NCBI RefSeq assembly: GCF_000770305.1
Contig: NZ_JNVB01000035.1
Location: 1-43,641, forward strand
Direction of reading: 5' to 3'
Source of the DNA: Erwinia oleae
Lineage (GTDB): Bacteria > Pseudomonadota > Gammaproteobacteria > Enterobacterales > Enterobacteriaceae
DNA length: 43,641 nt
Below, one piece after another: positions 35,426-43,641 of this stretch. Within the stretch, counting starts at the first letter, position 1. Each line of letters begins with the position of its first letter. The notes beneath the pieces were generated by a model. It saw only the letters and a program-made list of their open reading frames with translations, had not been told where the DNA came from and did not search any database. Made by a program: the position numbers and the translations under genes.

Positions 35426-35884
35426 TTACTCTTCGCAATTTTTTTGCATGTTCCAGGTAAAGGCAACTTCCGGCCCTTTCATACCGTCTGCCGACTGCAA
35501 ACGGTATTGCTGACGCACCCGTGAGGCTTTAAAGGCATAATGCACAAACAGCGTTTCGCCGTCGTTAATGCCATCATAATTAACGGTGATGACCTGAACG
35601 TCTTCAAGCGTAATAAGGCAGTTACTTTCTGAAGGGTTGCCAGCCTGACAAACGGCAAGGTTTACCGTGGGGATATGGCGGCCGCTTAAACAACAGGCAA
35701 GCAGCGCGCTGGTCGCTTTATCGATGGGGGCGTTGACGGAAAGAGGCCTGAAAGCCACTTTACCGGTTGCGTTGCCGCCAGAGCAGGCTTGCAGCGCACC
35801 CCATCTGAATGAGGCGATCGCGGTCCATCCCTGATAGTTGGCACTCACTGATTCTCCGCTGATGCCTTCAGCGCGTAAAAACAT
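35426..35884 (-). CDS. hcp: Hcp family type VI secretion tube protein
   Basis: The protein is 152 residues. MFLRAEGISGESVSANYQGW, SFRWG, ATSALLACCLSGRHIPTVNLAV and LITLEDVQVITVNY follow the conserved Hcp pattern: an opening strand with IxGES, an fxxWG motif, a K-x-S-x-x-L-x-x-x-x-x-G segment and a late LxLxDVxVxSV strand. Hcp hexamers stack into the inner tube of the type VI secretion system and can carry effectors in the lumen. No other structural gene is nearby, so this is an orphan hcp. It has six cysteines, more than I would expect in a typical Hcp. GGAGG lies before the ATG. Confidence 0.8.
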   Translation of the reverse strand: MFLRAEGISGESVSANYQGWTAIASFRWGALQACSGGNATGKVAFRPLSVNAPIDKATSALLACCLSGRHIPTVNLAVCQAGNPSESNCLITLEDVQVITVNYDGINDGETLFVHYAFKASRVRQQYRLQSADGMKGPEVAFTWNMQKNCEE

Positions 35885-36153
35885 GGCGACCTCCGTGTGG
35901 CGCTATCCGTTAATTCCCTGAAAAAGCTGCCTGTATGGTAGCCAGTAAGCACGGAGTAAACTGTGATCGCGCTCTTTCGTTCCTGAAAAAACACGCGCTA
36001 ATGCGACCAGTTCTGTAAAAAAATAAAGATAAGCCTCTGTTTAATATGCTTTGTAACAATTTCGGCTAGAATATAAACCATTAATGACTGTCACAATCAG
36101 GCAACTTTTTGAAGAATACGGGCTTGGGCAATTGCGCCTTTGGGAGTAACACA
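35885..36153. promoter_or_regulatory. Divergent promoter region of hcp and ompR
   Basis: This 269-base stretch contains no supported gene. AT-rich sequence from about 36010 to 36085, including TTTGTAACAATTT, TAGAAT (36067) and ATATAAAC, probably holds the ompR promoter. GGGAG eight bases before 36154 is the ompR ribosome binding site. The hcp side (35890-36000) shows no clear sigma-70 element to my eye. The island's outer edge must lie in this region. Confidence 0.4.
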
Positions 36154-38222
<2,069 letters not shown>

Positions 38223-38235
38223 TCGTGCCCCAAAG

Positions 38236-38263
38236 AACAGGTCGTTCATAAGAACGACCTGTT
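38236..38263. terminator. Terminator between convergent envZ and pckA
   Basis: AACAGGTCGTTC and GAACGACCTGTT form a 12-bp perfect stem with an ATAA loop, followed by TTCTC on the plus strand. It starts 13 bases after the envZ stop and ends four bases before the pckA stop. Confidence 0.85.
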
Positions 38264-38266
38264 TTC

Positions 38267-39877
38267 TCACAGCACCGGCCCGGCCTGCACCAACGCTTTT
38301 CCTGCTGGGGTATCGGTATATTTGGCGAAGTTTTTGATAAACCGCTGCGCCAGATCGCGCGCTTTGCTTTCCCACTCCTCCTCGCTGAGCCAGGTATTCC
38401 GCGGATCGAGCAGATGCGCATCAACACCGGGCAGCGATACCGGGATCTCCAGATCGAAAATCGGCAGCGTGGCAGTGTCGGAACGGGCGATTTCACCGCT
38501 GAGGATCGCGTTGATAATCGTGCGGGTAGCCTGAATCGAAATGCGTTTGCCGCTGCCGTTCCAGCCGGTATTCACCAGCCAGGCTTCAGCGCCTGCCGCT
38601 TCCATCCGTTTGACCAGCACGTCGGCGTACCGGGTGGGATGCAGCGTCAGAAACGCCGCGCCAAAACAGGCAGAAAAGGTTGGCGTCGGTTCCGTAACGC
38701 CGCGTTCGGTACCGGCCAGCTTGGCGGTAAAACCCGAAAGAAAATGATAACGGGTTTGGTCGGGCGTCAGACGCGAAACCGGTGGCAGCACGCCAAAGGC
38801 GTCGGCGGTGAGGAAGATCACCTTTTTGGCATGTCCCGCTTTCGACACGGGCTTCACGATATTATCAATATGATAAAGCGGGTAGGAAACGCGGGTATTC
38901 TCCGTTTTACCGTCATCGTCGTAATCAACCGAGCCATCGGCGCGTACCACCACGTTTTCCAGCAGTGCGTCGCGACGGATCGCCTGGTAGATTTCCGGTT
39001 CGGCTTCAGGCGAGAGCCGGATAGTCTTGGCGTAGCAACCGCCTTCAAAATTAAATACGCCGTCGTCATCCCAACCGTGCTCGTCGTCGCCAATCAGCCT
39101 GCGTCGCGGATCGGTGGAGAGCGTGGTTTTGCCGGTGCCGGAAAGGCCAAAAAATACCGCCACGTCATCCTCTTCGCCCACGTTGGCTGAACAGTGCATC
39201 GAGGCAATGCCCTTCAGCGGCAGCAGGTAGTTCATTATCGCGAACAGCCCTTTTTTCATTTCGCCGCCGTACCAGGTGCCGCCGATAAGCTGAATACGTT
39301 CAGTAAGGTTGAAGGCGATAAAGTTTTCCGAGTTAAGCCCCTGCGCCTGCCAGTCAGGGTTGGTGCATTTCGCCGCGTTCATCACCACAAAGTCAGGTTC
39401 GAAGCCCGCCAGTTCCTCTTCGGCCGGGCGGATAAACATGTTTTTGACAAAATGCGCCTGCCACGCCACCTCAGTGATAAAACGAACGCTGAGCCGCGTG
39501 TCGGGATTTGCGCCGCAGTACGCGTCAATCACAAACAGGCGCTTTGCCGAAAGCTGTTCAGTCACGCGCGCTTTAAGCGCCTGCCAGATCTCTTCGGAAA
39601 GAGGCTGATTGTCGTTTTTGGCACCCTGATCGTTCCACCAAAGCGTGTCGCGTGTGGTGTCATCGCGGACGATATATTTATCTTTTGGCGAGCGGCCGGT
39701 GAAGATGCCGGTATCGACGGCAATCGCACCGGATTGTGTCTCAATGCCGCGCTCGAAGCCGGACAGTTCCGGCCGGGTTTCCTCCCGGTACAGCGTTTCA
39801 TAATCAGGGTTATGAACGATCTCCACGGCATCCCGGATGCCCCAGGCCGCGAGGTCTTCTGACGTGATATAGCCCAT
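38267..39877 (-). CDS. pckA: Phosphoenolpyruvate carboxykinase (ATP)
   Basis: PckA converts oxaloacetate and ATP to phosphoenolpyruvate, CO2 and ADP, the first committed step of gluconeogenesis. The protein is 536 residues (E. coli 540). The P-loop (kinase-1a) [12 protein letters not shown] has G244-T251. The kinase-2 and oxaloacetate regions [18 protein letters not shown] and [29 protein letters not shown] are present. The N-terminus is slightly shorter than in E. coli. It has its own transcript between hslO and envZ. The 274-base gap upstream (39878-40151) holds an inverted repeat, AGTACG and CGTACT, near 39916-39934, and no promoter I could assign firmly. Confidence 0.97.
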   Translation of the reverse strand: MGYITSEDLAAWGIRDAVEIVHNPDYETLYREETRPELSGFERGIETQSGAIAVDTGIFTGRSPKDKYIVRDDTTRDTLWWNDQGAKNDNQPLSEEIWQALKARVTEQLSAKRLFVIDAYCGANPDTRLSVRFITEVAWQAHFVKNMFIRPAEEELAGFEPDFVVMNAAKCTNPDWQAQGLNSENFIAFNLTERIQLIGGTWYGGEMKKGLFAIMNYLLPLKGIASMHCSANVGEEDDVAVFFGLSGTGKTTLSTDPRRRLIGDDEHGWDDDGVFNFEGGCYAKTIRLSPEAEPEIYQAIRRDALLENVVVRADGSVDYDDDGKTENTRVSYPLYHIDNIVKPVSKAGHAKKVIFLTADAFGVLPPVSRLTPDQTRYHFLSGFTAKLAGTERGVTEPTPTFSACFGAAFLTLHPTRYADVLVKRMEAAGAEAWLVNTGWNGSGKRISIQATRTIINAILSGEIARSDTATLPIFDLEIPVSLPGVDAHLLDPRNTWLSEEEWESKARDLAQRFIKNFAKYTDTPAGKALVQAGPVL

Positions 39878-40024
39878 TTCACTGCTCCTTTATCGGCTTT
39901 GTTCTGCAATTCAGTACGAGAGAACCGTACTCTTTATAGAGGACGGCATGCTGATTCCATGGCGCGACGTTGCCACATGTGCGAGAGGCTTAATAGCAGC
40001 AGGATCGAGAAATGAGAGCCGGTA

Positions 40025-40040
40025 CGCAGATTGGTCTGCG
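40025..40040. repeat. Short hairpin upstream of pckA
   Basis: CGCAGA and TCTGCG flank a TTGG loop in the gap between hslO (stop at 40152) and pckA. It could act as part of the hslO 3' end. No T-run adjoins it on the minus strand. Confidence 0.3.
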
Positions 40041-40151
40041 GGCTTACTTTATTAAAATTACTTAATCAAAGAATCACGGGTTTTACGCGGAAATGGCGGT
40101 CAGATAAAAGCAGAAGTGGGCGGCCACCACGCAGCCGTCCACGTTTTATTG

Positions 40152-41033
40152 TCAATGAACCTGAGCGTTGCCCTCAGAGGCGGCATTGTTGCGTAATGCG
40201 GCAATATCAACAGCGTCATAAATATAATGGCTGCCGCAATAATCGCAGTGCATATCAATTTTGCCATCTTCTGCGAGAATGCCGTCCACCTCTTCAACCG
40301 GCAGCGACAGCAGTACCGCGCCGCAACGCTCATGAGAACAGGTACAGCGGAAGCAGACATCCTGCGGATCGTAGAGCGTGACCTCTTCCTGATGATACAG
40401 ACGCCACAGCACCTCATTTGCCGGCAGAGTCAGCAGCTCTTCGGTTTTAATCGTCTCGGTGAGCGTCGCCAGATGCGTAAAGTCATCGGTGCTGGCGTCC
40501 TGAGCGGGTAGCACCTGAAGCAGGATGCCCGCCGCGCCAGGCTGGCTCTCTGCTTCGCCGGTACGGATAAACAGCCGGGTAGGCAATTGCTCGGAACGCA
40601 TAAAGTAGTCTTCAAGGCATTCGGCCAGGGTTTCGCCTTCCAGCCCGACCACGCCCTGATAACGCTCGCCCTCGGCAGGCGTAATGGTGATGACCAGGTA
40701 GCCATTCCCGACCATCTCTTTCAGGCTGCTGCCGGGGGCGATATCGCCCTGCGTCCTGGCAATACCGCGCATCTCCTGGCGATTGTTGCCGTTGATCACC
40801 GCCATCGTCAGCGGGCCGTCACCCTGAAGCTGGACGGTGATGTCGCCGTCAAACTTCAGTGTGGCGGTCAGCAGGCTGGTAGCAACCAGCAGCTCGCCAA
40901 GCAGATCCCTGACCGGCAGCGGGTAATCATGACCGTCGATGATGTCGCGCCACGTTGTGGAAACGCTGACCAGTTCGCCACGCACGGCGTAATTTTCGAA
41001 CAGGTAACGATGCAGTTGGTCTTGATGAGCCAT
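40152..41033 (-). CDS. hslO: Redox-regulated chaperone Hsp33
   Basis: Hsp33 is an oxidation-activated holdase that stops protein aggregation under combined oxidative and heat stress. The protein is 293 residues (E. coli 292). The zinc-binding redox switch is intact: CTC gives C230 and C232, and CDYC gives C263 and C266. C227 and C237 are additional cysteines nearby. The N-terminal core carries the family segment [16 protein letters not shown]. It lies 22 bases downstream of hslR and forms an operon with it. In E. coli yhgE separates hslO from pckA; it is absent here. Confidence 0.97.
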   Translation of the reverse strand: MAHQDQLHRYLFENYAVRGELVSVSTTWRDIIDGHDYPLPVRDLLGELLVATSLLTATLKFDGDITVQLQGDGPLTMAVINGNNRQEMRGIARTQGDIAPGSSLKEMVGNGYLVITITPAEGERYQGVVGLEGETLAECLEDYFMRSEQLPTRLFIRTGEAESQPGAAGILLQVLPAQDASTDDFTHLATLTETIKTEELLTLPANEVLWRLYHQEEVTLYDPQDVCFRCTCSHERCGAVLLSLPVEEVDGILAEDGKIDMHCDYCGSHYIYDAVDIAALRNNAASEGNAQVH

Positions 41034-41055
41034 AATATTCTCTCGTTTAGGCGCG

Positions 41056-41457
41056 CTACTCGTCGCCTGAATTTTTGAATTTCATTAAATCACGCCGCTC
41101 TTTTTTATCAGGACGACGGTCGGGATGCGGCATGCTGAGCGCGTTCATTTTCCGCGCCAGCGCGATTTTCTCGCGTTTCTCAATGCTGGGTGCGGTTTCA
41201 GCGTACATCTGCTGGGCTTCCACGGCAGGGCGGCGCTGATCGCTTATCGTCAGCACGATCACCGTGCGTTCATCGTTGCCCTGGCGAAGCGTCAACTCTG
41301 CGTTCAGTTCGACAAGCTTGCTGGGCTTGCTGCGCTGGCCGTTATAGTGCACCTTGCCGCCTTCGATCATTTCACGCGCGACCGCACGCGTTTTGTAGAA
41401 GCGCGCGGCCCATAACCATTTATCAAGCCGGACAGCTTCCGCGGATTTTTCTTTCAT
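41056..41457 (-). CDS. hslR: Ribosome-associated heat shock protein Hsp15
   Basis: Hsp15 binds free 50S subunits that carry a nascent chain and helps to recycle them. The protein is 133 residues, the same as E. coli. An S4 RNA-binding domain occupies about residues 9-70 ([32 protein letters not shown]), followed by a basic C-terminal extension ([18 protein letters not shown]). It is the first gene of hslRO. The preceding 130-base gap has only a weak sigma-32-like pair (CTTG and CCCTACAT) and no yrfG gene, which E. coli has here. Confidence 0.95.
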   Translation of the reverse strand: MKEKSAEAVRLDKWLWAARFYKTRAVAREMIEGGKVHYNGQRSKPSKLVELNAELTLRQGNDERTVIVLTISDQRRPAVEAQQMYAETAPSIEKREKIALARKMNALSMPHPDRRPDKKERRDLMKFKNSGDE

Positions 41458-41587
41458 CGCAGCTCCTTTACAGGGATAACCCTATGTAGGGATGGTTCGC
41501 CAGAAAACAAGGCGACACGCCGTAAGTAATTTAGCGGTGAGAGCGGGGGAGGCGTTGAACCTTAAAAGTAGCATAAAAGCGCCAGGC

Positions 41588-43641
41588 TCAGAACAGAGGG
41601 TTAATGCTCTGTGTGGTATTCAGTTCGGGGCTGAGGCATTTATCGTAATAGCTTTGAATCGCTACGATCCGCTTACGGTTGCGATGGATACGCCGTAGCG
41701 CCAGCAGGCTGTTGACGATAAAGCTGAGGGCGACCACAACCAGCAGCAGGCTGGTGCCGAGATAGCGCCAGAGCGTGGCAGCATCCGGTTCGCTGTGCAG
41801 CGCAATGTGACGCGTGCCGTTAGCATCGGTGGTGATGTTAGTGACGATGCCGCTCGCGGAGAAGCGCGCGTGCAGCAGCATACCTGACAGGCGTTGCAGC
41901 TCCTGCCACTGCTCGGGCGCGTCATAGTCGAACAGTGAAACCGTCGGCACCTGCTGCTCAACCATCTGACGGCCTTCGTCGCTGATAATCAGAAAACCGC
42001 CCGGCGGCGGACTGTTTAACGACTCCGCAGCACGGCGCGTCTCCCGATAGAAAAAGGAAGAGGTGGCGGTATTGACGAGATTTTCCAGCGCTTCGGCGCT
42101 GACCGGACGCAGCAGCACGTTCATGCCGTTCAGCGAACCTGAATCAGCCCGACGCACCAGCGCCTCCCAATCCTTAGCGTTACCCAGGTTCACCAGCGCA
42201 TTTTTCAATCTGACGCAGTCCTGCTCCTGGCTGCACAGCTCCTGCGTCTGCAAGACGATATCGGAGAAGTCGTCCAGCAGGATCATGCCAGATTTTTGAA
42301 TAGCCGTTGCCAGCTGCGGGTTGAGCTTAGGATCCGTGCTGGTTTGCGGATGTAGCTGCTGGCTGGTGGTATTCAGCAGGGCGGTCGCTTTATCAATAAT
42401 ATCGGACTGCGGCGGCGGCAGCGGCGCGGCATTGTTCCAGTATACCGCCGAGCAGTCAAACGGCATAAAAGCGTAGGATCGATTCCCCTGATAGGAGGTG
42501 GGGATCGAGCACATACCGGTGCCGCTGACTTTCAGGCTGTCACCAACCCGCAGTGAAATCTTTTCCAAATCGTTTACCGAGGTGACCTGTACGCGATCGG
42601 TTCCTTTCAGCCAGGCCATGCTGAGCTTGAGGGGCATGCCCAGCGGGATCCAGACGATGAGCAGCGTCAGGACAAGCAGCGACGCCGCCGCCATCACCAC
42701 ATTCTTTCGCCAGCGCTGAACCGGGAAATTACGCGCTTCATCCTGTAACGACAAAAAGCGGCCTTGGCGAACCACGTGGCGACTGAGATAGATATCGACT
42801 TCGGTTGGCTGACCTAAATCATGCGCCACGTAGGGCTGCCAGTGCGGCGGATAGATAAGATCGATAATGCCGAGGGAAATATTACTGACCTGCCCCTGAT
42901 TTGATTCGCCAAACAGCCCCCAACGTTTGGGCGCGCCGCGCAGGCAGTGTATTTCACGCAGATCTTTTTCACCGGGGCGGCGACACAGAAACCACAGGCT
43001 GACCGCAACAATCGCAACGCCTGCCAGCACCAGCCACGGCATCAATACCAGTGGCCCCACCAGACTGAAGAAAAAAAGCAGCAGGGCAACGCCAATAGCT
43101 GCGGCCTCACGCGTGCCGTCCGGGCGGCTGAGCGTATACTCCTCTGCGGTTTCCTTACGTACGCTGAGCAGTTCAATATGCTCACTTTCTTCTTTACGTA
43201 TTGAGGCATTTGGCGCCAGCGGCCGCGCGGCCGCTGCGATACTCGGCTGCTCGTAAGCGTAATTGACCAGCGAATGACCATTAAGCGAGACGACCAGCGG
43301 AATGGTCTGGGTTTTAATCAGTTCGACGAAGTTTTCTTCCGCGATGTACTGCTCCCACAGCGGCGGCAGATGCACTTCTACTTCGTCCAGATAGTAGCGC
43401 CATTTATGGGGTTCATCGGTGGAAAGGCCATAGCGTGTGATTGAACGCGTGACCGGATAGACATTACTGCTTTGCGAGGTCAGCACCAGCGGATCGCTGC
43501 CGCCGGGCAAAATAGTCTTCAGGTTTTGTTCAAGTGAAGTGATATAGCGCTCGACGGCTTTGCGCTCATCGTCGCTTAATTTGCGATAAGGTGGACTGAT
43601 AAATGGCAGCGGTTTCGCTAACGGCGGGCGATGCCGCATAG
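41588..43641 (-). CDS. igaA: Intracellular growth attenuator IgaA (YrfF/MucM/UmoB family), 5' end outside window
   Basis: IgaA is an essential inner-membrane protein that restrains the Rcs phosphorelay. At least 683 residues are in the window (E. coli IgaA 711). The frame continues past 43641, so the first membrane helix lies beyond the window, and the ATG at 43639 is probably internal. SRxxxxEAAAIGVALLLFFF begins the second membrane region at about residue 175. LREIHCLRGAPKRWGLFGESNQ and WQPYVAHDLGQPTEVDIYLSRHVVRQGR are cytoplasmic family motifs. The periplasmic domain has GTGMC and the acidic QEQDCVRLKNALVNLGNAKDW segment. A final membrane helix lies near residue 645. Confidence 0.95.
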   Translation of the reverse strand, partial: MRHRPPLAKPLPFISPPYRKLSDDERKAVERYITSLEQNLKTILPGGSDPLVLTSQSSNVYPVTRSITRYGLSTDEPHKWRYYLDEVEVHLPPLWEQYIAEENFVELIKTQTIPLVVSLNGHSLVNYAYEQPSIAAAARPLAPNASIRKEESEHIELLSVRKETAEEYTLSRPDGTREAAAIGVALLLFFFSLVGPLVLMPWLVLAGVAIVAVSLWFLCRRPGEKDLREIHCLRGAPKRWGLFGESNQGQVSNISLGIIDLIYPPHWQPYVAHDLGQPTEVDIYLSRHVVRQGRFLSLQDEARNFPVQRWRKNVVMAAASLLVLTLLIVWIPLGMPLKLSMAWLKGTDRVQVTSVNDLEKISLRVGDSLKVSGTGMCSIPTSYQGNRSYAFMPFDCSAVYWNNAAPLPPPQSDIIDKATALLNTTSQQLHPQTSTDPKLNPQLATAIQKSGMILLDDFSDIVLQTQELCSQEQDCVRLKNALVNLGNAKDWEALVRRADSGSLNGMNVLLRPVSAEALENLVNTATSSFFYRETRRAAESLNSPPPGGFLIISDEGRQMVEQQVPTVSLFDYDAPEQWQELQRLSGMLLHARFSASGIVTNITTDANGTRHIALHSEPDAATLWRYLGTSLLLVVVALSFIVNSLLALRRIHRNRKRIVAIQSYYDKCLSPELNTTQSINPLF

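Noticed and set aside
38414..39862. Long plus-strand frames across pckA
   Set aside because: Antisense shadows of a conserved gene with no domain and no plausible expression signals.
41468..41490. Sequence resembling an I-SceI homing site (CAGGGATAACCCTATG)
   Set aside because: The match to the 18-bp site is incomplete and there is no intron or endonuclease gene nearby.

Overview
The window is chromosomal DNA of a gammaproteobacterium of the order Enterobacterales. Almost every backbone gene matches the Escherichia coli protein in length and sequence, and the order follows the E. coli gntR-asd-glg-glp-mal-bioH-feo-greB-ompB-pckA-hsl-igaA segment. Several E. coli neighbours are missing: malT, malP and gntT between glpR and nfuA, feoC after feoB, yhgE between hslO and pckA, and yrfG between hslR and igaA. 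This reduced order suggests an Erwiniaceae-like lineage (Pantoea/Mixta/Erwinia). That placement is an inference; no rRNA or tRNA gene is present to test it.

Bases 1-5400 hold the end of yhhW, the gluconate repressor gntR, the gntK-gntU operon with its GntR operator and a CRP-like site, the MarC-family gene yhgN, and asd. Bases 5808-15255 are an intact glycogen operon, glgB-glgX-glgC-glgA-glgP. Bases 17689-21425 hold glpD and the divergent glpE-glpG-glpR set, with a perfect GlpR palindrome between them. Bases 21623-26321 hold malQ, nfuA, gntX, bioH and a small periplasmic DUF1471 protein. Bases 26358-33695 hold a GH13 glycoside phosphorylase gene, feoB-feoA with adjoining Fur and FNR sites, yhgF (tex) and greB. 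Bases 36154-43641 hold ompR-envZ, pckA, hslO, hslR and a truncated igaA.

Two accessory islands interrupt this backbone, and both look like interbacterial competition loci. Island 1 (about 15.4-17.7 kb, between glgP and glpD) encodes a small HExxH metallopeptidase followed by a lipoprotein, the likely immunity protein. Downstream are two further roughly 620-bp tandem units. Each holds only the C-terminal third of the metallopeptidase, another lipoprotein gene, a terminator and a 22-bp copy of the glpD 3' end. The C-terminal fragments and lipoproteins vary together, and the last unit is a mosaic of the first two. This has the architecture of a toxin-tip/immunity cassette array. Island 2 (about 33.7-35.9 kb, between greB and ompR) encodes an Hcp-type type VI secretion tube protein, a 331-residue protein with a glycine-rich hydrophobic C-terminus (a likely membrane-targeting effector), and a 130-residue two-helix membrane protein (likely immunity). 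No structural type VI secretion genes lie in the window, so secretion would need apparatus genes elsewhere.

Functionally, the backbone joins carbon storage (glg), maltodextrin (malQ), gluconate (gntKU) and glycerol-phosphate (glp) metabolism with gluconeogenesis (pckA), iron uptake (feo), osmosensing (ompR-envZ), redox and heat protection (hslO, hslR) and envelope-stress control (igaA).
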